A stretch of 64,000 nt of DNA from Acidobacteriales bacterium 59-55. Lineage in GTDB: Bacteria > Acidobacteriota > Terriglobia > Terriglobales > Acidobacteriaceae. How positions within the stretch are numbered: position 1 is the first letter of the stretch; each line of letters opens with the position of its first letter. The notes beneath the pieces are model-generated. The model saw only the letters and a list, made by a program, of their open reading frames with translations, was not told the origin of the DNA and ran no database searches. Below, in pieces: positions 50,833 through 59,634 of the stretch. The stretch is from NCBI GenBank assembly GCA_001897435.1, contig MKSV01000002.1:132859-196858 (forward strand). The letters are read 5' to 3'. A program made the translations under genes and the position numbers.

Positions 50833-50892
50833 GGAATTATTTTTCAGTAATACAGGCGCTTTTTTTCAATGCTGAAAAATAATTCCTGTATT
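50833..50892. repeat. AT-rich inverted repeat at the prophage boundary
   Basis: GGAATTATTTTTCAG (50833-50847) and CTGAAAAATAATTCC (50872-50886) are perfect 15-bp arms around 24 nt. AATACAGG (50849-50856) and CCTGTATT (50885-50892) form an alternative stem sharing two bases with the first. It lies 30 bp beyond the last prophage gene; candidate terminator or attachment region. Confidence 0.85.
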
Positions 50893-50921
50893 TTACAGCC
50901 CTGAGAAGCCCTGCAAATCGT

Positions 50922-53609
50922 TCAACTTGAGTTGTCGCAGATCAAGCCGAAGACACCGGCGCTGCCGTACCAGACATTGCCCTCGCCGTCCTCAAACGAG
51001 CAGAGCGAATTGAGGTCGCCGTCGACGAAACATTCCTTCTGGCCATGGGCGTCGTGACCGACAATCTGGAAGCTGTTTGACCCCGTCATCACCTCCAGCG
51101 TGGTGTCGCTGAGACCAGCGGGTAGAGGCACCTTGCCGCCCAGCAAAATCGTCTTCAGGCCGGTCGCCGGGAAGTTCGGCGGGAGCACGCCGCTGGCCCG
51201 GCTGTCGAGGATGCTGAAGCCGCCCGCCGCGAAGGTGCGGCCGGTCGCCAGGGGGATGGTGACCCAGCCATTGGCTACGCTCACTGTGCCCTTGTTGTTG
51301 AGCCAGCCGAAGAAGAATGCGTTGGTGTCACCCTCCCATTGATTGTGCTCGCCGTCCTCATAATCGTGGTGGGCGCGGCCATCGTTGCCGACGTATGCGC
51401 GGAAACCGTGGGCCGGGTGGCTCGTGTTGACGCCGCTATTGGGAAACGCCAGGCAGATCGAATTGGCGAGCGAGTAGCCCGCAGGAATTGTGATCGCAGC
51501 CGAAGCCGCCACGCGACCCTTGCCCCAGCAGACCTTCTCGCCGCCTGAGAGCGTCAACTCCACAAACTTCCACGCGCCCATTGTCGTCACATTTGCGGAG
51601 TGCAGCGTGCGCCATGTCAGCGCCGCATAGTTGGCGTCGCCGCGCCATGTCACACCGACGTCGGAGTTATAGACCATGTGCAGCAGGCGGGTTGGATCGG
51701 CGTCGCACTGAGAGATGTAGTGCAGATGCTGGTTGCCTTCGATATAGCCCTGTGGTGAGGCCCAGGCGAGCAAATTCGAGGGGTTGAAGCCCGCGTCAGG
51801 CATCGAGAACGTCGATCCATCGGCGCCGCTGCCCGAGAAGAACGCGGCAACACCGTCGTCAAGATCAATCGTCGTATATCCGCTGTCGTTGCCCGGCTGC
51901 GAACCGGGAACGTCCTCCCACCCGGCCTCTTCCGGGTTACTCGTATCGAAGTAATTGTCGTCGCTGTAAGGCCCGAGCGTGAGTTGCACCGCGCCGGGGA
52001 TCGGCGAGCGACGAATACTATCGTCACTGCCGGCAGAACTGCCCGCGAGCTGCTTTGTCGCGGTCAATACCTCATAGTCTCCAGCGCATGTGGCGGAGAG
52101 CGTGTCATCGACTGTGACGCGGTCACCCGGCTCGATGCCGATAGCAACGTTGCCGCTGCCCGCCTCATCCGTGGCGAAGAGCGGCGCGACCAGCTCGGCT
52201 GCAATCGGAGTTACATAGGGCACGGCGTCGGGGCCGAGTGCGCGGGCGCGCTGGTAGTAGCTGATACGGCTCACCTGGTCGTAGGTCGAGACCGCAAAGT
52301 CCGTCTCCAGCTTGACCTTGTTGCGCTGCCGTGGAATGCCGAGGCCGACTGCACCTTTGGCATATTGGCTGCGGTGGTGATTGAACTCCGGGGCGCGGTC
52401 CTTGAAGCGCGAATAAAGCAGCCCTACCTTGCCGCCCGCGCCTACAAACGAAGGGTAATTCGAGCCGCGCGATTGGAGCGTCATCGAAGTAACTGGCGAG
52501 TAACTCGGCACCGTCGCGACGATCCAATCACTGTCATATTTTGTGTCGGTGCCGCCGATGACGATGCGATCGCCAGCAGCGAAGGGATGGGGGTTGAGAG
52601 TGTTTACGGTTGGGTTGGTGTGATCGGGCGCTGAGATCGAAGCTATGTCAGCCGCGCTCGGAATGAGAAGGTCGCGGAACTTTGCGACGTAGCGGTTGGC
52701 AGCGTTGTGTAGGTCCACGTCATTTGCGGAGAAGCTATCGGCATTCTTGCGGCTGAAAGTAAACACGCTGGCACGCTGCCGGTCGCAGTAGATGCCTAAT
52801 TGCCCGTTGCGCTCCCTCTGATAGCTGCGAGTTACCTGGAGAATCTGCGAGAGATTCGCCTGTAAACTCGTTTGCTGCGAGAAACTGAAGCTGCCCTGGA
52901 AGCGACGGCTGCCGCTGGGCAGTATCTCGTCAAAGTAATTCGCGGCAGCAAAGATCGCGCCCCAATCGAAACGCTTCCTCGCCGCGACCGTGAGATCGTC
53001 CGGTCCATTGTTGAGATCGAGATAGTACTCAGGCATCACCTTGCGGCGGAGCAGAATATCGACGTACTGCCACACTGGATTTGTAGTGAATGCATATCCG
53101 ATCATCTGGCCGGTCGCGTCAAATAACCGGCAGCGGATGCCGCGCCAGAGGCCGATGGGGTTGAGATCGGACCACATATTGGGATCGTTCTGGTGGACGT
53201 CGCCCTGGGGATTATTGATGACGAGCTTGAGCATCAGCGTGTAATACGCGATGCGATGGTAGTGCAGCCGCTGAATCCCCGCCGGGAGATACTGCCAGAA
53301 GGTATCGACGCCCTGGTCAGGCCCGATGGAAGTAGCAGCCGTTCCGCTTCCGATTACTGCATCGCAGCCACGGTGGAAGTGAAAGTGTGCAGGGTCGTCG
53401 TTTTCGCTCGTATAGAGAAGCCGTTGCAGGACCGAGTCCCATAGCTCGTGGCAACCGTCCATCTCGCCCGCGCCCAGACCCCACATACCGATGCGCGTCC
53501 AGTCGAGATTGTCGTTGTTGGTATTTTGCAGCATCCGGCCGCCCAGCTTCGGGCCAGTTATCCAGCAGTAACCGTAGTTCCAGGCGATCGCTTGACCCGT
53601 AGCTGTCAT
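50922..53609 (-). CDS. Phage tail tip / host-specificity protein
   Basis: 895 aa. Last gene of the prophage tail module. The N-terminal half (WNYGYCWITGPKLGGRMLQN, GMWGLGAGEMDGCHELWDSV, TLMLKLVINNPQGDV) resembles the core of J-type tail tip proteins. About 300-470 contains NPHPFAAGDRIVIGGTDTKY, a beta-sandwich. The C-terminal 350 residues are Gly/Asp/Asn-rich (AHHDYEDGEHNQWEGDTNAF) and likely contact the receptor. It overlaps the upstream gene by 4 nt (ATGA). Confidence 0.7.
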   Translation of the reverse strand: MTATGQAIAWNYGYCWITGPKLGGRMLQNTNNDNLDWTRIGMWGLGAGEMDGCHELWDSVLQRLLYTSENDDPAHFHFHRGCDAVIGSGTAATSIGPDQGVDTFWQYLPAGIQRLHYHRIAYYTLMLKLVINNPQGDVHQNDPNMWSDLNPIGLWRGIRCRLFDATGQMIGYAFTTNPVWQYVDILLRRKVMPEYYLDLNNGPDDLTVAARKRFDWGAIFAAANYFDEILPSGSRRFQGSFSFSQQTSLQANLSQILQVTRSYQRERNGQLGIYCDRQRASVFTFSRKNADSFSANDVDLHNAANRYVAKFRDLLIPSAADIASISAPDHTNPTVNTLNPHPFAAGDRIVIGGTDTKYDSDWIVATVPSYSPVTSMTLQSRGSNYPSFVGAGGKVGLLYSRFKDRAPEFNHHRSQYAKGAVGLGIPRQRNKVKLETDFAVSTYDQVSRISYYQRARALGPDAVPYVTPIAAELVAPLFATDEAGSGNVAIGIEPGDRVTVDDTLSATCAGDYEVLTATKQLAGSSAGSDDSIRRSPIPGAVQLTLGPYSDDNYFDTSNPEEAGWEDVPGSQPGNDSGYTTIDLDDGVAAFFSGSGADGSTFSMPDAGFNPSNLLAWASPQGYIEGNQHLHYISQCDADPTRLLHMVYNSDVGVTWRGDANYAALTWRTLHSANVTTMGAWKFVELTLSGGEKVCWGKGRVAASAAITIPAGYSLANSICLAFPNSGVNTSHPAHGFRAYVGNDGRAHHDYEDGEHNQWEGDTNAFFFGWLNNKGTVSVANGWVTIPLATGRTFAAGGFSILDSRASGVLPPNFPATGLKTILLGGKVPLPAGLSDTTLEVMTGSNSFQIVGHDAHGQKECFVDGDLNSLCSFEDGEGNVWYGSAGVFGLICDNSS

Positions 53610-54274
53610 AGTGCTCGCCTCCGATTGATGACCTGGGTAGGCACAGCAGCGATGGTCTCGGCAAAGTTCTTCTCGTAGTTATTGAGGATGCCGACGTAGT
53701 GCTCGATGACCTGGCAGGTCCGATAGCTGTAGAGGCACTCAGTAGGTCCGGTCGCTCCGCAACGCTTCTCGGCCCACATGATCTGGCAGCTCTCCGAGTA
53801 AGTCTCAGCCGGACTATCGTCCTGACCGGAGAAGAGCTGCTGCGCGCCCAGCTCGGCGATCCGCGAAGGGACACCTTTGACAGTAAGTGTTCCGTGGACT
53901 TCGAGCCACGCGAACTCGCCGCCTGCATTCCAGTACCGATAGATAAAGAAGGCACCTTCGAGAGCGCCGCGACGAGTTACTCGCTCGAAGTCTCGCGCTA
54001 TCGTGTCTCCACTTACATTTTGCAGCGAGAAACTACCCACGTCTGTCTGCATCGAGCGATAGAAGGTAAAGGTCGGCGCGGCCATCAACCACGGCTCGTA
54101 ACTTACATTCTGGTCGCTGCCATCTTCGGTGATCGCTGCGGGAACGCCGCTCAACGGCCTGTCTGACCAGTAGTAGATATCGCCATCGACGGTCTGGACG
54201 TCGAGTAAGGACACCGGAACAATCTGCGAGCGCGAGCCTCCAGCGGCCGCGCGGTCTGCCGGGTAGACGATCAT
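53606..54274 (-). CDS. Minor tail protein with Cys cluster (gpL/DUF2163-like)
   Basis: 222 aa from ATG 54274 (GGAGGTGATGCG upstream; overlaps the previous stop by ATGA). The C-terminal C-x8-C-x6-C-x6-C cluster (CQIMWAEKRC, TECLYSYRTC) is where lambda gpL and GTA DUF2163-type proteins bind an Fe-S cluster. The N-terminal part is a beta-rich hub domain (IVPVSLLDVQTVDGDIYYWS). Expected at the tail tip between the distal tail and tip proteins. Confidence 0.65.
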   Translation of the reverse strand: MIVYPADRAAAGGSRSQIVPVSLLDVQTVDGDIYYWSDRPLSGVPAAITEDGSDQNVSYEPWLMAAPTFTFYRSMQTDVGSFSLQNVSGDTIARDFERVTRRGALEGAFFIYRYWNAGGEFAWLEVHGTLTVKGVPSRIAELGAQQLFSGQDDSPAETYSESCQIMWAEKRCGATGPTECLYSYRTCQVIEHYVGILNNYEKNFAETIAAVPTQVINRRRAL

Positions 54275-55089
54275 CGCATCACCTCCAACATGCACCACGT
54301 CGCCGAGGCGGCGCTCGCCGCGCCATTCTTGGTGCCGAGCACCACAACCTTTACGCGGTGCAGGTCGAGCGAGACGGTGCCGCGCTCAAATACGTTCTGC
54401 GGCCCGAGATCCACCGCCGAATATAGATCCACGGTGCCGAGGACCGTTCCGTCCAACTCAACCTGCACCTGGCCGCAGTTCGACGACTGGCGCATATAGA
54501 GCCGGAAGCCATAGCCACGATATTCATAGGTCGCCCAATCGCCAGCGTGGCCGGAGTTATAGAGGATCGAGACCGTTACATTATTGGCGTCAGTCTGCGA
54601 CTGTTCGACCCAAGTGCCCGAGACCGCGAGCATCTGGTCGCCATAGTCGCTGATCGGCCGCCGCGCGACGGCGTCGCGGTCCCAGTCGTTCGGATACTCG
54701 ATCATCGGAACGGCAGGGATCTCCTCGAACGTGAGGCCGCGCACGTCGTAGAGGTCGTTGGCGCGCTGCACCATCGGGAAGCGGCCGGTGAAGTGGCCCA
54801 CATAATGGCGGCCGCCACCGTCCCAATCGACGATGGTGAAGTATCCGTCCTCATACTGCTCAAAAAACTGCTTGATCCGCTGCATGCATTTATAGCTGCG
54901 GCCGATCCACGAGAGCTGGAACGTGTGGCCCGTGTTTGACGTCTCGACGCTCCACGGGCGGCCGCCAGCAGGCTTGGCGACGGCGCGCGTGCTCTCGCGG
55001 TCGCGCTCGAAGCCATAATCGGGAGTGGGCGAGTCCTGGATGTCATCGTCCCAGGCAGCCGATGGATTGATGATCGCAGTCTCAGGCAA
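54271..55089 (-). CDS. Distal tail protein with carbohydrate-binding-like C-terminus
   Basis: 272 aa from TTG 55089, preceded by GGGAGG (8 nt) and overlapping the tape-measure stop by 8 nt; longer in-frame extensions only shadow the tape measure. The N-terminal FQLSWIGRSYKCMQRIKQFF and YFTIVDWDGGGRHYVGHFTG segments look like a distal tail (gpM/Dit-like) domain. Residues about 150-270 (WVEQSQTDANNVTVSILYNS, YGFRLYMRQSSNCGQ) resemble a jelly-roll carbohydrate-binding module. Confidence 0.65.
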   Translation of the reverse strand: MPETAIINPSAAWDDDIQDSPTPDYGFERDRESTRAVAKPAGGRPWSVETSNTGHTFQLSWIGRSYKCMQRIKQFFEQYEDGYFTIVDWDGGGRHYVGHFTGRFPMVQRANDLYDVRGLTFEEIPAVPMIEYPNDWDRDAVARRPISDYGDQMLAVSGTWVEQSQTDANNVTVSILYNSGHAGDWATYEYRGYGFRLYMRQSSNCGQVQVELDGTVLGTVDLYSAVDLGPQNVFERGTVSLDLHRVKVVVLGTKNGAASAASATWCMLEVMR

Positions 55090-58000
55090 AGTCCGCGCCT
55101 CCCGAGTTCTCCGCGTAGCTCTGATTGAGCGCCGCGCGGATGTGGTGTTTGTTATCCATGAAGAGCTGGTAAGCGCCCTTGGCATCATGCGAGTTGAAGG
55201 TGAGATTGATGGGCGAGCTGCTGGCCGCCACAGCCCACTTGCTGCCGCCATAGTAGGCCGCCATATCCGAGCGCGTCGCGCCGCCCAGCATCGCCTGCAA
55301 CGCACCGCTGTGCGTCGCGGCGGCCTGCTGATGCATGACCATCTCGCCGCGCTTGGCGTGTATCCATCCCTCATCGCCGCTGGTCGCCATCGAGCCAAAG
55401 CCGAAGATGGTGCCGCCCGAATGAAACTGCGCTGCGCTCATGCCGAATTCGCTGCGGCCCGCGATCTGCTCGCGCGTCAGGCGCGTCTGGGCCGTCGCAA
55501 TCTCGCTCTTGATGGTGTCGTTGTAGTAGTCGGTGCCGCCGTGCCCCCACTGCCGCGTCGCGATCTTCGCCTCGCGGCTCAGCGACTCGAAGTCGTCGTA
55601 AGCCGACTGGTAATCCATCGAGCCAGACTCGTAGGCGAGAAGATCATTCGCAATGCGTGGTTTTACCTGCTTGCGGTCGTAATCCTCTGCCTTACTCTTA
55701 CCGCCGAAGCCCATGAAACCCATCACCGCGCCGCCGATCGCACCGATGGCCGCGCCGATTGGTCCACCGAACTCCGCGCCTACCTTCGCGCCGCCCAGAG
55801 CGCCCGATAGCGCGCCGCCGAAGCCGCCGTTGCTCTCGAACGCAGAGAACAGGCCGAGACCGCCACTGGCAATACCGGCGGTCTTACCGCTGCCGAGCAT
55901 CTTGCCGAGACCGCCTCCATCCTTCCCGCCGCCGATCATGCTCACCTTCGGCATCTTCACCGCGCCGATCTCTTTATTGAGGTCCGCGACCGACTTGGTC
56001 ATGCCCGGCAGCGACGATAGTGCGCTCGACACGCCTGCAGCCGTCGAGCCCGGCTCGGAGGCCGCGCTTACTGTTGAGCCGATGCTCCCGATACCGCTGG
56101 CGATATCGCCTCCGCCGAAGCTACCGCCGCCCGAGCCAACGCCGCCAGTGATGGTGGCGTTCTGCACATGGATGATCGCCGTGGTCGCGTTGAGCGTGGA
56201 GCTGGAGGCGGTGATCCCGCTGCGGGTGCCCCGGCCGAGCAGGTTGCCGATGACGCCGCCATGCACGCCGCCGATTCCTGCATCGCCATAACCGCCGCCG
56301 AGCGGGCTGCCGTTGCGCATGTGGACGATGAGTGATGCGGCGATCTTCGCGGCCGCATCCTCTCCCTGCCGCCGCAGCTCGTCGAGCGGGCTACGGAAGA
56401 AGCCGCGAAGCTGCCCTGCCAGGCGGTCGCGCATCTGGCGCTGCTGGTCAATCAGCTTGCCGTTCTTGATCTCCTCTGCTGCGATCTCCTGGCGACGATA
56501 CTGATCCGCATGTTCCGCGTCTCGCGCGCGCAACTCTTCGAGCTGGCGGTAGCGCTCCTGGTACTCGTCGAGGATCTGCTGAGTGCGCTCCTGGTCGCGG
56601 CCCACTCCGGCGCGAGCGCCTTCAGCCTCCATCCGTTCGGTCTGCTCTTCAAGGCGACGATTCGTCTCTTGCTTCTGTTGCGCGACGTCCTGATTGATCT
56701 TTGCAATCTCGGCGTCGCGCTCCTTTATGGTTTCGAGACGATGTGCATCCTGCGCGTTGAGCTGGCCATAAGCATCCGACCACGCTTTCATGATCTGCGC
56801 GACGGCGCGTTGCGCCGAGGCTTCGATTCGCTCGTTTGTCGTCGCGTAGCGGTCGCCACGCGAGGCGTCCATCTGAGCAAGCCGATCATCGAACTGCTGC
56901 TGCAGCTCGAGCGACTTATCGTTCGCGGTCTGGTTAGCGGCCGCGCGTTCACTCGCCGCTTGGTCGGGATGCTCTGCAAGCGCGGGATTGCTATTGATGC
57001 GGTTGAGTTGGATGTCGCGGTCGGCATCGATACGCGCCTGCCCGTGAAGGCCAGCGGCCCCGGCCTGCTGCATTGCGAGGCCCACCTGGTTGGCCAGCTT
57101 GACCGCCCGCTCGCTTGCGTCCTCAAGATATCGAGTATTGATCGACCGAATGTTCGCCGGAATCTCCGCAGCGCGTCCCGCGTTGGTCAGCTCTACGGTC
57201 AGCTCGCGGATATCGTCGGAACGCTTGCGCGCATACCGCTCTTCTCCGGTAAGCTGAGCCTGAATGCGAGCGTCCTCGGCCTTCATGATCGCGAGGTTCA
57301 TCTCCCGATTGCGTAGCGTATTTTTCGTCGCGGCATCTGCCGCAGCTTCAGCCATCTCGCGGTCAAATTGCGATTGTCCGGAGTGAGTCGAGACTATTGC
57401 GCCGGGAGCTGCCTCAATCTTTTTATTCCATTCGAGCTGCGCTTGCGCAATTTCTTGGCGCTCGCGCCAAGCCGCATTGATCCGTTCTTCTCCAACGAGA
57501 GCACCATCTCGCGCATGATTTGCCTGTATCTGGGCAACAGCTTCCTGCTTCTCCAATTCCAGCAGAGCCAGCGACACCTGCACACGCTGCTCCGTATATT
57601 TGAGCGCATCCTTCGACGCGCTCAACTCCTGAAATAATGACGTCCATTGGGTAATCGGGTTCCATGACATGGCTCCCCGTTCCCGGGCCTCGTTTGCCTT
57701 TTGTGTCGACTGACTCGCAAGCGTTGTCGATAGCTGCATGCGCTGTATCGCTGTCTCGATATCTTGCGGCTGCACATAGCTTCGCTCGCGCAGCTTCTCC
57801 ATGGTCTGCGCATATTTATCGGTGGCATCGTCCAGTTCGCGGACCTTGCCAATGAAAGCGACAATCCCGCCTATAGCGAAGACGGTACCGAGCGAAACAG
57901 CAGTTGCCGCCGCAATGCCGGCAAGGGATCCCATCGCAAGCGCAAGCACTCCTGTCGATGCGGCGGTCTCCGCCGTTGCCGCGCCAGCTTCAGCCATTCC

Positions 58001-58192
58001 TGTAGCGATCTTTTGACCCGTTGCAGCTCCGGCCTCGCCCATTTGCGTGAAGCCATCGACAACCTTCTTGCTACTGCCAGCGCCTGCGTCACCCAGCGAG
58101 TTGAGACTATTTTTGACCTCTCCGATGGTCTGACTGGAGTTCGCGTCGACGACTTTTACGGTGATCTGTACGGTGGAGTTATCGTTCGCCAT
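55082..58192 (-). CDS. Phage tape measure protein
   Basis: 1036 aa, the longest prophage gene. It sets tail length and may aid DNA injection. Hydrophobic segments at about 78-116 (GVLALAMGSLAGIAAATAV, FAIGGIVAFIGKV), a long charged coiled coil at about 120-640 (RERYRQLEELRARDAEHADQ region), then Gly-rich hydrophobic stretches (GGFGGALSGALGGAKVGAEF) and a C-terminal domain with GEMVMHQQAAATH. It starts 3 nt after the upstream gene. At roughly 0.15 nm per residue, the family's usual ratio, the tail would be near 150 nm. Confidence 0.88.
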   Translation of the reverse strand: MANDNSTVQITVKVVDANSSQTIGEVKNSLNSLGDAGAGSSKKVVDGFTQMGEAGAATGQKIATGMAEAGAATAETAASTGVLALAMGSLAGIAAATAVSLGTVFAIGGIVAFIGKVRELDDATDKYAQTMEKLRERSYVQPQDIETAIQRMQLSTTLASQSTQKANEARERGAMSWNPITQWTSLFQELSASKDALKYTEQRVQVSLALLELEKQEAVAQIQANHARDGALVGEERINAAWRERQEIAQAQLEWNKKIEAAPGAIVSTHSGQSQFDREMAEAAADAATKNTLRNREMNLAIMKAEDARIQAQLTGEERYARKRSDDIRELTVELTNAGRAAEIPANIRSINTRYLEDASERAVKLANQVGLAMQQAGAAGLHGQARIDADRDIQLNRINSNPALAEHPDQAASERAAANQTANDKSLELQQQFDDRLAQMDASRGDRYATTNERIEASAQRAVAQIMKAWSDAYGQLNAQDAHRLETIKERDAEIAKINQDVAQQKQETNRRLEEQTERMEAEGARAGVGRDQERTQQILDEYQERYRQLEELRARDAEHADQYRRQEIAAEEIKNGKLIDQQRQMRDRLAGQLRGFFRSPLDELRRQGEDAAAKIAASLIVHMRNGSPLGGGYGDAGIGGVHGGVIGNLLGRGTRSGITASSSTLNATTAIIHVQNATITGGVGSGGGSFGGGDIASGIGSIGSTVSAASEPGSTAAGVSSALSSLPGMTKSVADLNKEIGAVKMPKVSMIGGGKDGGGLGKMLGSGKTAGIASGGLGLFSAFESNGGFGGALSGALGGAKVGAEFGGPIGAAIGAIGGAVMGFMGFGGKSKAEDYDRKQVKPRIANDLLAYESGSMDYQSAYDDFESLSREAKIATRQWGHGGTDYYNDTIKSEIATAQTRLTREQIAGRSEFGMSAAQFHSGGTIFGFGSMATSGDEGWIHAKRGEMVMHQQAAATHSGALQAMLGGATRSDMAAYYGGSKWAVAASSSPINLTFNSHDAKGAYQLFMDNKHHIRAALNQSYAENSGGADFA

Positions 58193-58195
58193 TGG

Positions 58196-58594
58196 CTATT
58201 TCCTCCTCTGGAACTTCGCGCCGCAGGCATCGCACTCGGGTGCGAACCGGGTGGGCTGCAGTGCGCCGCAGGCGCTGCACGGTGGATGCTTGGCCTTGAA
58301 TGCGAGTCGAGCCCGCGAGAGGCAGACCAGGCCCGCGGCCTCGAAGCTCGTGAGCGACTTCACATCGAGCGCGAGACCGGCTTCGTGCTCCGACTCAAGC
58401 TGAATCAGGTGGTGCGCGTAATCGTGGTAGCCCGGCGAAAGGGTGAGTGGCGCGACGGAGTCGAGCAGGCGTTTGCGGGTGGTCTCGGAAGCGGACTCAG
58501 CCGTGCGCGAGATCCGCGCCCGGTCGAAGTCCTGCTCGAAGATCTCCGCAAACGCCAACATCAACCCCTCCGTATCCCGCACCACATCGATCAT
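58196..58594 (-). CDS. Tail-module protein with C-terminal zinc ribbon
   Basis: 132 aa from ATG 58594 (GGAAGG upstream), overlapping the small membrane gene by ATGA. Helical N-terminus (GLMLAFAEIFEQDFDRARIS), middle GYHDYAHHLIQLESEHEAGL, then CSACGALQPTRFAPECDACG, a C-x2-C...C-x2-C zinc ribbon. It occupies the slot just before the tape measure, where tail-assembly chaperones usually lie; the zinc ribbon is an unusual addition. Confidence 0.6.
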   Translation of the reverse strand: MIDVVRDTEGLMLAFAEIFEQDFDRARISRTAESASETTRKRLLDSVAPLTLSPGYHDYAHHLIQLESEHEAGLALDVKSLTSFEAAGLVCLSRARLAFKAKHPPCSACGALQPTRFAPECDACGAKFQRRK

Positions 58595-58725
58595 CCAAAG
58601 ACCTTCCACGCCAGCCAGAAAAACAAGAGGACCGCAATGAGCGGCGCGAACACCAGCACACTGGTGGCGCAAAGCACGAAGAGGTCGCAGATGAAGTTGA
58701 AGATTGACGGCTCGCGGCTAGGCAT
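58591..58725 (-). CDS. Small single-pass membrane protein in the tail module
   Basis: 44 aa from ATG 58725 (GAGG 6 nt upstream; ATGs at 58731 and 58737 are alternatives). After MPSREPSI almost the whole protein is hydrophobic (FNFICDLFVLCATSVLVF, FAPLIAVLLFFWLAWKVFG). Its start overlaps the end of the preceding gene and its stop overlaps the next start (ATGA), which argues that it is real. A holin-like or phage-membrane role is possible; the location before the tape measure is odd for lysis. Confidence 0.55.
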   Translation of the reverse strand: MPSREPSIFNFICDLFVLCATSVLVFAPLIAVLLFFWLAWKVFG

Positions 58726-59461
58726 CTTCATCCTCATCCACCTTGACGTTGACCGGCACAAACAACCCCTCGGCGGCGGCCACCTTGTGATACATGTCCA
58801 TATTGGCGACGATTGCATCGCGGTCATCGGTGAGCTGCTCGCCATTGACCGTGTAGCCAGACACCGAGATGATCAGCTCGTCGTAGATCTCGGCGAGCGT
58901 GGCCTGCGCGCCCAGCCAGCGCGTCTTCCCACTGCGGCTGCCGCCAACAATCTGTGATCGGCTCGTGTCGCGGCTATAGCGGCGCTGCTGCTCGACGGAC
59001 GGACTTTTGAGCTGATGATGCAGGCCGGTGTGCTTGAGCATCTTGTTGCCGTCGCGGCCCCAGACCGCGCTGAGCGTCACGATTTCGCTGCCGAGGGTAA
59101 TGGGGTCATCGTCGCCAGCGGCTGGTCGCTCGACACTGGTGAGGACAATCCCGGCGGTAAGGCGATGGTTCGCGGGGATCAGCTCGCGCCAGCCGTCAAG
59201 ATCGGTGACACGCCCGTCTCCAGCTACCTTGTAGCCATCGGCGTCAATCAACGCCTGCGTGGCCAGCGCGAGCCGAGCGCCGTTCGAATCGTATGCATCG
59301 GTGCGCTTTCCGTTTTGCGTCTCGCTGGTCGAGACGATGTGCGCGAAGTAGTCGAGCCACTGCTTGCGCGAGATCTGCGAGAGCGTGAGCGTGTAGGTAT
59401 GACCGCGATCTTCGATCACAATGATGCGCGGCTTTTTGAGGTCGATGAGTTCAGATTGCAT
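58718..59461 (-). CDS. Putative tail-assembly protein
   Basis: 247 aa, GGGGAATCCC upstream of ATG. Opens with a small beta-rich part (RIIVIEDRGHTYTLTLSQIS), then helices (KQWLDYFAHIVSTSETQN) and ends with an acidic tail (VDEDEDA). Position directly after the tail tube gene matches gpG-type tail assembly chaperones, though it is longer than most. No slippery frameshift sequence was found near its end. Confidence 0.5.
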   Translation of the reverse strand: MQSELIDLKKPRIIVIEDRGHTYTLTLSQISRKQWLDYFAHIVSTSETQNGKRTDAYDSNGARLALATQALIDADGYKVAGDGRVTDLDGWRELIPANHRLTAGIVLTSVERPAAGDDDPITLGSEIVTLSAVWGRDGNKMLKHTGLHHQLKSPSVEQQRRYSRDTSRSQIVGGSRSGKTRWLGAQATLAEIYDELIISVSGYTVNGEQLTDDRDAIVANMDMYHKVAAAEGLFVPVNVKVDEDEDA

Positions 59462-59634
59462 GGGATTCCCCTTTGGGTGTTGGTGTGATTTTTTCGCTGC
59501 CCAGGGTGAGGAACCCTGTCCATCTTGAAACCCGCGTAGCAGGTTGCGGGACTTCCCCGCCGCGAAGTGGTGCGGCAGTCACTGCCAGAAAAATACCCAG
59601 GAGCCATCGCCCGACAGCCCCTGGGAGGAGAAAG
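59462..59634 (-). other. Spacer in the prophage tail module
   Basis: The largest gap inside the prophage. It holds the leader of the gene at 59461 and short GC-rich hairpin-forming runs (TTGCGGGACTTCCCCGCCGC). No gene is supported, and no clear T-tract terminator. Confidence 0.5.

Noticed and set aside
58700..58760. Programmed -1 frameshift joining the tail-assembly gene to the next frame
   Set aside because: No X-XXY-YYZ slippery heptamer near the stop; a separate short gene with its own ribosome site explains the frame better.
59416..59607. 63-aa frame in the prophage tail spacer
   Set aside because: Overlaps the start of the tail-assembly gene, has no ribosome site and no conserved-looking features.
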